Below, piece by piece: positions 18,327-26,302 of a stretch of 64,000 nucleotides of DNA. The position numbers and the translations under genes are program-made. Position 1 is the first letter of the stretch. The number at the start of each line of letters is the position of its first letter. The stretch spans positions 1 through 64,000 of the forward strand of contig JAJDWR010000006.1 of assembly GCA_022825505.1 (NCBI GenBank). Direction: 5' to 3'. The notes beneath the pieces are model-generated. The model was given only the letters and a program-made list of their open reading frames with translations, was not told where the DNA came from and made no database searches. The DNA is from Gammaproteobacteria bacterium (GTDB lineage: Bacteria > Pseudomonadota > Gammaproteobacteria > Steroidobacterales > Rariloculaceae).

Positions 18327-20738
18327 ATGGCATATACGCTGATTGGCAACGATTTCGTGCCGCCGGATGTGCGCGGCAAGGTCACCGGGCAAGCCAAGTA
18401 CGCCGAGGATTTTCGCGCCGAGGGCATGTTGTTCTGCAAGCTGCTGACCAGTTCCATGCCGCACGCGAGAGTACGCAATATCGATGCGTCCGCCGCGCTG
18501 GCCCTTGAAGGGGTACACGCGGTTCTGACCGCTGACGATGTACCGCCCGCGCAAGCACCCCGTTCCCCGGCATCTCCGATCCTCACCAACGAGCCCTGCT
18601 ACGTGGGCGAACCCATTCTCGCGGTGGCCGCGGACGACGAGACCACAGCCCAGGACGCCATCGACCTCATCGAGCTTGACCTGGAACCCCTCCCCTTCAC
18701 CTTCGATCCACTCGAGAGCCTGTACCCCGGCGGGCCCAACGCCCGCAGCGACGGCAACGTGACGGGCCGGAGCATCCCGGTGCAGACGGTCAAGTGGACC
18801 GCCGGCGATTTTGCGGCCGTCGACGAGGGCCAGCTTCCCATGGGCCAGCCCATCACCGAGTGGGCCTATGGCGACGTGGACGGGGGGTTCGAGGAAGCCG
18901 CCGTGGTAATCGACGAGAGCTTCGTCACCGCCGGCCTCTCCCATCACTGCATGGAACCGCGAAGTTGCATGGCCTACTGGGAAAACGGCAAGTGCGTGCT
19001 GTACGGATCATCCCAGAGCCAGACGGCCATGGTCCCCGGGCTGTGCCAGTTGCTGGGCGTGGAACAGGAAGACCTCATCTACGTGGCGGAGACATGCGGC
19101 GGCGGTTTCGGCTCCAAGGGCGGGCCGTACCCGATCATGGCCGTGCCCGCGCTGCTGAGCCAGCAGACCGGCCGCCCCGTGATGCTGCGGATCACCCGCG
19201 CCGAGGAATACGGACTGGGCACCGCACGGGCCGGCTTCCAGGGCCGGCTGCGAATGGGCTTGAGAGAGGATGGCCGCATTCTCGCCCTGGACCTCTCCAT
19301 CGTCCACGAGAACGGCCCCCACACGGGCTGGAGCGACAACGACTCGGCGGCGGATTCGGTGTCGATCCTCTACCAGCCGATGGCCATGCGCTACCGCGGT
19401 ATCCCGGTGGAAACCAATACGCCGCCCCGGGGACCCCAGCGCGGCCCCGGGCAGAACCAGATCGCCGAGGCCGTCGAGCCCATCCTGGACAAGGCTGCGC
19501 GGGCGCTGGGCATCGACCAATTGGCAATACGGCGCATCAACTCGGCCGACAACGACGCCAGGATCGGAGGCCGCCAGGGCCCGGTGACCAGCGCATACCA
19601 GGACGAGACGCTGACCCAGGGCGCGGAACTGTTCAACTGGGAGGAAAAGCAGGCTCGAAGCGGCCAGCGCAACGGTTCAAAGGTCATCGGCATCGGTATC
19701 GGCCAGTGTTACCACTCGGCGGGACGCAACAGCTACGACGGACTGGTCCGGATCACTCCGGACGGCGTACTGCACATCCATACCGGCTGCGGCAATCTCG
19801 GCACGTATTCCCACACCGCCACCTCCCGGGTTGCAGCCGAAGTGCTCAGGCACGACTGGGACAACTGCGTCATCGTACGGGGCGACAGCCGCCGGCACCT
19901 GCCGTGGGCACCGACCCAGACAGGCAGCAATACCGCCTTCACCTGCACCCGCACCAACTACGTAGCCGCCATGGACGCCGTGGAGAAACTCAAGGAAATC
20001 GCCGCCATGGACCTGGGAGGCGCGCCGGAGGATTACGACATCGGCGACGAGACCGTATTTGCCACGGACGATCCTTCCCGATCGCTCACCTACGCCGCCG
20101 CCGCGCAGCGCGCCATCGAACTGGGCGGGCGCTTCTCCGGCGAAGAGGCGCCGGAGGACATCCACGACGTCACGCGAATGGCCGTGGCCGGGGTCGCCGG
20201 CACCGGTCTGGTCGGGGTCGCGAAGGACAACCTGCGCCACGAAGGCGTGGTCCCGGCCATCGCCAGCGGCTTCATCGAGATCGAATTGGACCTGGAAACC
20301 GGCAAGTTCGACGTCCTCGACTACGTGAGCGTGGCCGACTGCGGCACGGTGCTGCATCCCCAGGGCCTGTCCAACCAGGTCAAGGGCGGTGCGGTGATGG
20401 GACTGGGCATGGCCTGCACCGAGCGCCACGTCTACGATTCCCAGATCGGCCTGCCGGCCAACGTCGGCTTCCACCAGGTCAAGCCCATGTCCTACCTGGA
20501 CGTGCCCTCCACGATGGAGTGGGCGGCCGTGGACATCGCGGACCCGCAGAACCCCGTAGGCGCCAAGGGCGTCGGCGAGCCCATCCAGGGCTGTGCGTCG
20601 GCGGCGGTGCTGTGCGCGATCTCCGATGCGCTGGGCGGCTACGACTTCAACCGCGCACCGGTCAGCCCGGACATGGTGGTCAATGCCGCCGCCGGACAGC
20701 CGCAGTCCCATGGGCCGTTGCAGGTGAATACGGTCTGA
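18327..20738 (+). CDS. Orphan xanthine-dehydrogenase-family molybdopterin-binding subunit
   Basis: An 803-residue protein starting at the ATG at 18327 with GGGGAA six bases upstream. The N-terminal domain (VTGQAKYAEDF, MPHARV) is the aldehyde oxidase/xanthine dehydrogenase a/b hammerhead. The Mo-binding part has CGGGFGSKGG and ends with GAKGVGEPIQG, carrying the catalytic Glu. The usual AFRGFG loop is replaced by PPRGPQRGPGQNQ. No 2Fe-2S subunit and no FAD subunit is encoded next to it, which is unusual since this subunit normally passes electrons to them. It shares a strand with the secreted DUF6152 fusion gene 71 nt downstream. Substrate unknown. Confidence 0.85.
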   Translation: MAYTLIGNDFVPPDVRGKVTGQAKYAEDFRAEGMLFCKLLTSSMPHARVRNIDASAALALEGVHAVLTADDVPPAQAPRSPASPILTNEPCYVGEPILAVAADDETTAQDAIDLIELDLEPLPFTFDPLESLYPGGPNARSDGNVTGRSIPVQTVKWTAGDFAAVDEGQLPMGQPITEWAYGDVDGGFEEAAVVIDESFVTAGLSHHCMEPRSCMAYWENGKCVLYGSSQSQTAMVPGLCQLLGVEQEDLIYVAETCGGGFGSKGGPYPIMAVPALLSQQTGRPVMLRITRAEEYGLGTARAGFQGRLRMGLREDGRILALDLSIVHENGPHTGWSDNDSAADSVSILYQPMAMRYRGIPVETNTPPRGPQRGPGQNQIAEAVEPILDKAARALGIDQLAIRRINSADNDARIGGRQGPVTSAYQDETLTQGAELFNWEEKQARSGQRNGSKVIGIGIGQCYHSAGRNSYDGLVRITPDGVLHIHTGCGNLGTYSHTATSRVAAEVLRHDWDNCVIVRGDSRRHLPWAPTQTGSNTAFTCTRTNYVAAMDAVEKLKEIAAMDLGGAPEDYDIGDETVFATDDPSRSLTYAAAAQRAIELGGRFSGEEAPEDIHDVTRMAVAGVAGTGLVGVAKDNLRHEGVVPAIASGFIEIELDLETGKFDVLDYVSVADCGTVLHPQGLSNQVKGGAVMGLGMACTERHVYDSQIGLPANVGFHQVKPMSYLDVPSTMEWAAVDIADPQNPVGAKGVGEPIQGCASAAVLCAISDALGGYDFNRAPVSPDMVVNAAAGQPQSHGPLQVNTV

Positions 20739-20752
20739 GCGCGCGCCCGACC

Positions 20753-20790
20753 CAAGGCTGGACACACACTACAAGGCTGGACACACGCTA
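20753..20790 (+). repeat. 19-bp tandem duplication upstream of DUF6152 fusion gene
   Basis: CAAGGCTGGACACACACTA and CAAGGCTGGACACACGCTA are adjacent copies differing at one base, sitting in the gap just upstream of the ATG at 20810. It looks like a recent slippage or duplication event. Confidence 0.85.
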
Positions 20791-20809
20791 ACGGAGTCGT
20801 TTGCACGTC

Positions 20810-21838
20810 ATGAAAGCGGTCATTCACACGTTGCTTGCAACGCTGATGGTGTGCGCACCGGGCCTTGCCGCGGCGCACCACTCCCCCTTCATCTACTTTG
20901 ACGCGTCCCGGACCGTCGAGGCCGAAGGCGTCGTCACCGCCGTGAACTGGCGGAATCCCCATGCGACGTTCGAACTGACGGCAGACGGCGTTTCGTGGGA
21001 GGTCGAAGCGAACGCAATCAGCATCCTGAGAAGAATGGACCTCGATGCGGACTCGGTCCGGGTGGGCGACGTCGTCACCGTGGCCGGTTGGCCTCCGAAG
21101 GACGGGAGCACGCGCATTTTCCTCACCAACATGCTGATCGAGGGCAGGTCGGAGATCATCCTGTGGCCGGGTGCGCCACCGCACTGGTCTGCGGACGAAA
21201 CCGCGGGTTCTTCTGCAGTCTGGCTGGCATCGGAGGCGGATTTTGCAGACGAGGATGCGCCGGACGACATCTTTCACGTCTGGAGCACGTCGCTGGCGGA
21301 CGTTCCGGATGCCTTGATTTTCGATGGGGCCGTATTTCCCCTGACCGAAGCGGCCCAGGCCGCAAGAGCGGGCTACGACATGTACGGCAATCCCATCATC
21401 GGAACGTGCATCGCCAAGGGCATGCCAACCATCATGGAACAGCCCTACCCGATGGAGTTCGAACAGGGCGACGGCGTCATCTACCTCAGGATGGAGGAAG
21501 GCGATATCGTACGGGAAATCCACATGGGCGCCGAACTGGCGAACGTGGAGCCTTCCCTGTTGGGCACTTCGGTGGGGCGTTGGGATGACGATACGCTGGT
21601 GGTGGAAACGACCGGCAGTACATGGCCCTACACCGACATGACCGGCGTCCCGAACTCCGAGGACAGCGTATTTGTGGAGCGCTTTACGCCCAGCAACGAC
21701 GGCAGGCGGCTGGATTACGAAATGACGGTGACCAACCCCGAAATCTTCACCGAACCCGTCACCTTGGACAAGCACTGGCTGTGGATCCCCGACGCGACGG
21801 TGGAGCCGTACGAGTGTCTTGTGGAAGCGGACGACTAG
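20810..21838 (+). CDS. Secreted two-domain protein: DUF6152 plus C-terminal unknown domain
   Basis: A 342-residue protein with a signal peptide (ATLMVCAPGLAAAHHS). The ATG at 20810 is preferred to the in-frame TTG at 20801. Residues about 20-125 match the DUF6152 pattern: HHSPFIYFDASRTVEAEG, VNWRNPHATFEL, then GDVVTVAGWP. The C-terminal 150 residues (WDDDTLVVETTG, VERFTPS, YEMTVTNPEIFTEP) resemble the separate protein encoded at 55093-55905. Function unknown; it acts outside the cytoplasm and its gene follows the molybdenum hydroxylase gene, so a role with that enzyme is possible. Confidence 0.75.
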   Translation: MKAVIHTLLATLMVCAPGLAAAHHSPFIYFDASRTVEAEGVVTAVNWRNPHATFELTADGVSWEVEANAISILRRMDLDADSVRVGDVVTVAGWPPKDGSTRIFLTNMLIEGRSEIILWPGAPPHWSADETAGSSAVWLASEADFADEDAPDDIFHVWSTSLADVPDALIFDGAVFPLTEAAQAARAGYDMYGNPIIGTCIAKGMPTIMEQPYPMEFEQGDGVIYLRMEEGDIVREIHMGAELANVEPSLLGTSVGRWDDDTLVVETTGSTWPYTDMTGVPNSEDSVFVERFTPSNDGRRLDYEMTVTNPEIFTEPVTLDKHWLWIPDATVEPYECLVEADD

Positions 21839-21975
21839 TCCGCCGACACGCCTGAAACTCGTCTCGTCGAATTTCCCAATACCCGTTTCCCGATGGCTTT
21901 CCGTAGAGCCGTCTTGATCGCGCCCGCTATCGAAGCGTAGACTGCCGGGACCACATTTCCAACAGAAGTGACAAC

Positions 21976-23046
21976 ATGTTCAACTCCCACACGATTCGCG
22001 CAGCACTCCTGGCGCTGATCTCATCCACACTTGCCGCTTCGGCGCTCGCGCAGAATTTCCTGACCGACATTCCGGCAGGCAGCCGGGGCATGGTCAGCGG
22101 CCCCGAAATCGGCGAACGCATTCCCGATTTTTCCGCCTACGACCAGAACGGCAATCGGGTCAGCCTGGATGACGTGATGGGTCCGAACGGTGCCATGGTG
22201 GTATTTCACCGTTCGGCCGACTGGTGACCTTTCTGCAAGACCCAGCTCGTGCAGTTGGAAGCATCATTGGACGATTACACCGCAGCCGGCCTGGGGGTGG
22301 TTGCGATCAGCTACGACACGGTCGACATCCTCAAGAGTTTCGCTGATCGGATGGGCGGATTCCGCTACTCCACGCTGGCCGACCCGAACTCCGAGATCAT
22401 CGAGGCTTACGGTATCCGCAACCCCAACCCGGAGCCCGGCAGCCGCACGGACGGCATGGCCTTCCCCGGCACCTACATCGTCGACACGGACGGCATCGTG
22501 CAGGACAAGTGGTTCGAGGACAGCCACCGAATCCGGCCTACCGCACAGACTGTACTCATGAAGACGTTCGGCGCCGACGGCGGCCGCCGCACCGAAGTGC
22601 AGTTGCCGCAGTTCGACTTCGCGGCCTACGCCACGCAGGACCAGATTCAGCCGGGCAATACCGTCCTAGTGGTGGCGGACATCGTTCTGCCCGAACGCAT
22701 GCATCTCTATGCGCCGGGCTCGGACTACGTTGCCGCCGACCTGAACATCGTCGAGACCGAACACGTGCTGCAGGGCGCTCTGGAACTCCCGGAGCACGAA
22801 ATCCTCTACCTGGAGCCCATCGACGAGAGCGTTCCCGTCTACTACGGAACAGCGCGATTGACGCGCGAAGTTTCCTTGTCACCGGCGTACCAGGAAGATT
22901 CGGTTGCGGTGGATGTCGTGCTGAGCTACCAGACCTGCGACGACGAAATCTGCTACCCGCCGGACGACTTCCAGTTCACGCTGCACTTCGACGTACTGCC
23001 CAACGACCGGGTACGGGCGCCGGAGGGCATCCGCCACGAGGGTTGA
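21976..23046 (+). CDS. Putative selenoprotein: secreted redoxin (UxxC) fused to DsbD-alpha-like domain
   Basis: Read through the in-frame TGA at 22225-22227, this is one 356-residue protein. A signal peptide (SSTLAASALAQ) is followed by a redoxin/AhpC-TSA fold: PEIGERIPDFSAYDQNG, then VVFHRSADW-U84-PFCKTQL, VVAISYDTVD and cis-Pro FPGTYIVD. Sec84 stands exactly where the first Cys of CPFC is expected; Cys87 is the partner. Residues about 210-345 resemble the DsbD periplasmic alpha domain, with YQTCDDEICYPP giving C321/C326. The frame is intact for 273 codons after the TGA, a SECIS candidate follows it and selD is near. Likely role: periplasmic thiol/peroxide redox exchange. Without read-through only 83 residues would be made. 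Confidence 0.85.
22225..22227 (+). other. In-frame TGA read as selenocysteine (Sec84)
   Basis: The codon lies between DW and PFCK in the redoxin active-site loop. Homologous redoxins have CPFC or CPYC at this point. This is a textbook context for UGA recoding rather than a random nonsense mutation. Confidence 0.83.
22234..22263 (+). promoter_or_regulatory. Candidate bacterial SECIS element
   Basis: CCAGCT (22242-22247) pairs with AGTTGG (22253-22258) through six pairs including one G-U, around the apical loop CGTGC. TGC (22234-22236) and GCA (22261-22263) can add a lower stem. The loop begins 21 nt after the TGA and has G at its second position followed by U, as expected for SelB binding in bacterial elements. 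A competing 5-bp hairpin CTGCA/TGCAG (22233-22254) is possible. Confidence 0.65.
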
Positions 23047-23169
23047 AAGGCGCAGGAATTCCTCGCGACGAATCGAACTAGCAACAAGGTTGAGTGCCCG
23101 CCGGGTTGACTGCACCCGCCCGTCCCGTTTCGCATTGAGCTTCGGGCGATACCGGGCCACAATGCGGGT

Positions 23170-23556
23170 ATGCGCGCAATCGACGCTCGACTGATCCGCA
23201 TCCTGAGCCGGCACCCCGGCATTCGTCTGGCGATGTTGTTCGGTTCTCACGCTAGAGGCCATCCCAGTTCGGACAGTGACATCGATCTCGCGCTGCTGGC
23301 GGAGAGTCCTCTTTCCGGCGCGACGATTCGCGAACTTGTGGAAGCGATCGGCGGTGAATTCGGTTGTCTAGTCGATGTCGTCGACCTCTACCACGCGCCG
23401 CAGCCCATACTCGGACAAGTGTTCAAGGGGCGGCGGCTTCTGGGCGACAATCGGACCTACGCAGAGCTGCTAACCAGACACCTCATCGACAGCGCCGACT
23501 TCCTTCCGCTCCGGCAGCGAATCCTGGCCGAGAGGCAAGCCGAATGGACGCAGTGA
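23170..23556 (+). CDS. MNT-type nucleotidyltransferase (MntA-like antitoxin)
   Basis: A 128-residue protein with the minimal nucleotidyltransferase motif GSHARGHPSSDSDIDLAL and a third acidic position in DVVDLY. In HEPN-MNT toxin-antitoxin pairs such proteins AMPylate and inactivate the HepT ribonuclease. The stop overlaps the start of a short HepT-like frame by 13 nt, the usual coupled order. Because the HepT partner is broken, this antitoxin is probably a remnant without a toxin, although its own reading frame is intact. Confidence 0.8.
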   Translation: MRAIDARLIRILSRHPGIRLAMLFGSHARGHPSSDSDIDLALLAESPLSGATIRELVEAIGGEFGCLVDVVDLYHAPQPILGQVFKGRRLLGDNRTYAELLTRHLIDSADFLPLRQRILAERQAEWTQ

Positions 23557-23720
23557 TCGTCAGCGCGAATCTGGAGTCCCTGCGCCGGTGCGTGATACGC
23601 GTCCAGGAAAAGACGCCGGCAACAGTGGACGGACTGACCGAAGACCCGGACGCGCAGGGCATCCTGATGGTGTCGAGCGCTGCTTGAAGGTCGCACCGGG
23701 ACTTCTCGCCCGATATTGCC
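23544..23720 (+). pseudogene. Truncated and frameshifted HepT (HEPN) toxin remnant
   Basis: From the ATG at 23544, LESLRRCVIRVQEKTPATVDGL and DPDAQGILMV match the first helix of HepT/DUF86 proteins, but the frame stops at 23687 after 47 codons. In the +1 frame the sequence VERCLKVA resembles the expected next helix, so a frameshift near 23670 is likely. The essential RxxxxH motif of the toxin is absent. The right border meets an unrelated fragment on the other strand. The end coordinate is approximate. Confidence 0.65.
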
Positions 23721-23790
23721 TGTAACGGTCGAACTTGAGGGGCGACTTGAGGGGTCACTTGAGGGGTCACTTGACGAGCAGCACCGCACC
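23690..23790 (-). pseudogene. Fragment of a Fic/AlbA-type protein C-terminus with VTPQ repeats
   Basis: On the minus strand the sequence reads QVTPQVTPQVAPQVRPLQAISGE followed by SRCDLQAAL. VTPQ-type repeats followed by a small winged-helix start (SRxELQxAL) are typical of the C-termini of Fic-like and AlbA_2/RecG-like proteins. No body of such a gene is present on either side. The four imperfect 12-bp repeats at 23733-23780 encode the VTPQ units. Borders are approximate. Confidence 0.5.
23733..23780. repeat. Four imperfect 12-bp tandem repeats
   Basis: The unit ACTTGAGGGGTC occurs with small changes at 23733, 23745, 23757 and, decayed, at 23769. On the minus strand it encodes V-T-P-Q repeats of the gene fragment at this place. 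Confidence 0.8.
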
Positions 23791-23878
23791 CCCAGCAACC
23801 TGCACTTCCCGCCCAAGCTGTCGCCCCCGAAATTCCCGATGTATATTCGGCGCACCATGAGCGGCGCGCCTTGATTCG

Positions 23879-26161
23879 ATGCAGACGGTACCGGTCATCA
23901 AGGACCTGGTTCTCCTAGGCGGCGGCCACAGCCACATCGCCGTTCTGAAGTCGTTCGGGATGCGGCCGATCCCGGGGGTTCGGCTTACGCTGATCAGCCG
24001 CGATATCGAGACCGCCTATTCCGGGATGCTGCCGGGACTGATTGCCGGTCACTATTCGTTTGATCAGGCTCATATCGACCTCGTGCCGCTCGCCAGGTTC
24101 GCCGGAGCGCGCTTCTTCCACGATGAAGTCACGGATATCGATCTGGAAGCGCGGACCGTATCGCTGGCGAACCGGCCCCCAGTCGCCTACGACGTCCTTT
24201 CCGTCAACACCGGATCGACGCCCGCGACCCATGAAGTTGGCGGCGCCGACGATCATGTCGTACCCGTCAAGCCCATCAATCGCTTTCTGGGACACTGGGA
24301 AAGCCTGCTCGAGCGCGTCGAAGGGTATGGAGGCGGGCGGCGTGCCAACATGGCCGACGACGACGGAGTGCGGGTCGGCGTGGTGGGAGGTGGCACCGGC
24401 GGGGTCGAATTGTGTCTCGCGGTTCATCACGCGCTGACGACACAGCCGAACCCACCGGAGGCGCTTGCGCTGGAACTCCTCACCGCCGACGAGGAGATTC
24501 TTCAGGAGCATCCCAAAAGCGTGGTCCGACGGTTCAGACGGATTCTTGCCGAGCGAGGCATCGAGGTGCACACCGGCACTCGGGTGACGCGGGTCAGGCC
24601 AAACACGCTGGTCGATGCCGACGGACGCGAGTTTCGGTTCCACGAGATTCTCTGGGTTACCCAGGCCGGTGCACCGCATTGGCTGAGCAGTTCGGGAATC
24701 CAGATAGACGGGCAGGGATTCATGCTCGTCAACGACCATCTCCAGTCGCCATCCCACGGTAGTGTCTTCGGTGCCGGCGACGTGGTGGCCATGGCAAACA
24801 ACCCCCGCCCCAAGGCGGGCGTTTTTGCCGTTCGCCAGGGGCGGCCGCTTACCGAAAACCTGCGCCGGTACCTGTTGAAGAGGCCCTTGATCCGGTATCG
24901 ACCCCAGCGGAGATTCCTCAAGCTGGTCAGCACAGGAGATCGCTACGCAGTGGCCTCGCGCGGTCCGTGGTCCGCCGAGGGACGCTGGGTGTGGCGCTGG
25001 AAGGACTGGATCGACTCGCGCTTCATGGAGAAATTCCAGGTTCTCCCAGACATGGAACCCGGGGACGAGACGCCCGAGGTCCCGGCGCCGCTACGTGATC
25101 CCGCAATCGACGACGACACCGGCGATCCCATGCGTTGCGGAGGCTGCGGTGCGAAGGTCAGTGCCGATGTGCTGGCGGCTGCGCTGGCGGATATCCGCAC
25201 CGCGTCCAGGGATGACGTGGTCGTCGGACTGGATGCACCGGACGACGCGGCGATGGTCGCCGTTCCACCCGACAGGCTCTCGGTGCTCTCGGTGGACGGC
25301 TTTCGACCAATGATCGATGACCCCTGGCTGTTCGGGCGAATCACCGCCAACCACTGCCTGGGCGATGTCTATGCCATGGGTGCGGAACCCCAGGCGGCCA
25401 TGACCATGGCGACGCTGCCGGTGTGGCCGGAAGACAAGCTGGTGGACGAACTCAGGCAGATGCTGCTCGGCGCCCTGCATGTCTTCGATCGGGAGGGCGT
25501 CGCGCTGGTAGGAGGCCATACGGGTGAAGGCGCTGAGTTGACCCTGGGATTCACGGTCACCGGATTGATCGAATCGGATCGGGCGCTGCGCAAGTCCGCA
25601 TTGCGGCCGGGTGACGTCCTGGTGCTGACCAAGCCCGTAGGTACCGGAACACTGCTCGCAGCCGACATGCGCGGCAAAGTTCGGGGCCAATGGCTTCAAG
25701 GGGCCATCGAATCCATGCTCGTTTCCTGCAGAAACGCCGGAGAGACTCTCGGAAAACACGGCGCCCATGCCTGCACCGACATTACGGGCTTCGGGCTGGC
25801 CGGTCATCTCCTGGAGATGCTCGGCGACGGTTCCCTGGGCGCGCTCATCGATCTCGACGCGCTGCCCCTACTCCCGGGCGCACTCGAAACTGTCGAGACG
25901 GGCATACTTTCAACCTTGCAGCCCAAGAACGAGCGCTTCGCCGCTCAGGTTGCGGCCACCGACGAGAATAGGAAACGAGCCGAGTTTGCCCTGCTGTTCG
26001 ATCCCCAGACCGCCGGGGGCCTGCTTGCGGGCGTGCCGCGCGAGAGCGTCCGGGACTGCGTAACCGAGCTGAAAACTCAAGGCTACTCCTATACCGCGGT
26101 AATCGGAGAGATCGTGGATGCAGATGGGTGGGAAAGGCGGGTTCGTCTCACGACAGCATAG
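23879..26161 (+). CDS. selD: Selenide, water dikinase fused to NADH-dehydrogenase-like flavoprotein
   Basis: A 760-residue bifunctional protein. Residues 1 to about 400 are an FAD/NAD-dependent pyridine nucleotide-disulfide oxidoreductase: GGGHSH at 14-19, a second dinucleotide fold at VGVVGGGTGGVEL, and VFGAGDVVAM near the C-terminus of the domain. From about residue 415, MRCGGCGAKVSADVL begins SelD, with LSVDGFRPMIDDP, ANHCLGDVYAMGA, VGGHTGEGAE and DITGFGLAGHL. SelD makes selenophosphate from selenide and ATP for selenocysteine or selenouridine. The catalytic position is Cys, not Sec. The flavoprotein half may deliver reduced selenium (inference). It lies close to the putative selenoprotein gene. 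Confidence 0.93.
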   Translation: MQTVPVIKDLVLLGGGHSHIAVLKSFGMRPIPGVRLTLISRDIETAYSGMLPGLIAGHYSFDQAHIDLVPLARFAGARFFHDEVTDIDLEARTVSLANRPPVAYDVLSVNTGSTPATHEVGGADDHVVPVKPINRFLGHWESLLERVEGYGGGRRANMADDDGVRVGVVGGGTGGVELCLAVHHALTTQPNPPEALALELLTADEEILQEHPKSVVRRFRRILAERGIEVHTGTRVTRVRPNTLVDADGREFRFHEILWVTQAGAPHWLSSSGIQIDGQGFMLVNDHLQSPSHGSVFGAGDVVAMANNPRPKAGVFAVRQGRPLTENLRRYLLKRPLIRYRPQRRFLKLVSTGDRYAVASRGPWSAEGRWVWRWKDWIDSRFMEKFQVLPDMEPGDETPEVPAPLRDPAIDDDTGDPMRCGGCGAKVSADVLAAALADIRTASRDDVVVGLDAPDDAAMVAVPPDRLSVLSVDGFRPMIDDPWLFGRITANHCLGDVYAMGAEPQAAMTMATLPVWPEDKLVDELRQMLLGALHVFDREGVALVGGHTGEGAELTLGFTVTGLIESDRALRKSALRPGDVLVLTKPVGTGTLLAADMRGKVRGQWLQGAIESMLVSCRNAGETLGKHGAHACTDITGFGLAGHLLEMLGDGSLGALIDLDALPLLPGALETVETGILSTLQPKNERFAAQVAATDENRKRAEFALLFDPQTAGGLLAGVPRESVRDCVTELKTQGYSYTAVIGEIVDADGWERRVRLTTA

Positions 26162-26302
26162 CTTACAGGCAGGCCTGCCGGGCGCGGATGTGGGCGCGCC
26201 TGCGGTTGTGCCTCTGGGTGTAGGGGCGATTAATTAGTGTGCCTGCTGGTGCGGGCGGGCGTGCGGACAACGTCCGGTCCAAAGGTCGCGGCAATCTGCC
26301 AA

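Noticed and set aside
18794..20791. 665-residue ORF overlapping the molybdenum hydroxylase gene in another frame
   Set aside because: Arg/Gly/Pro-rich composition and no recognisable motif; the in-frame hydroxylase is clear.
22225..22227. TGA as a nonsense mutation or frameshift creating a pseudogene
   Set aside because: The frame is otherwise undamaged on both sides, the TGA replaces exactly the active-site Cys, a SECIS-like hairpin follows and selD is close. A random mutation would rarely hit this codon.
26168..26179. Palindrome GGCAGGCCTGCC after selD as a terminator or operator
   Set aside because: It has no loop and no T-run and lies in a GC-rich repetitive stretch; too little to support a function.
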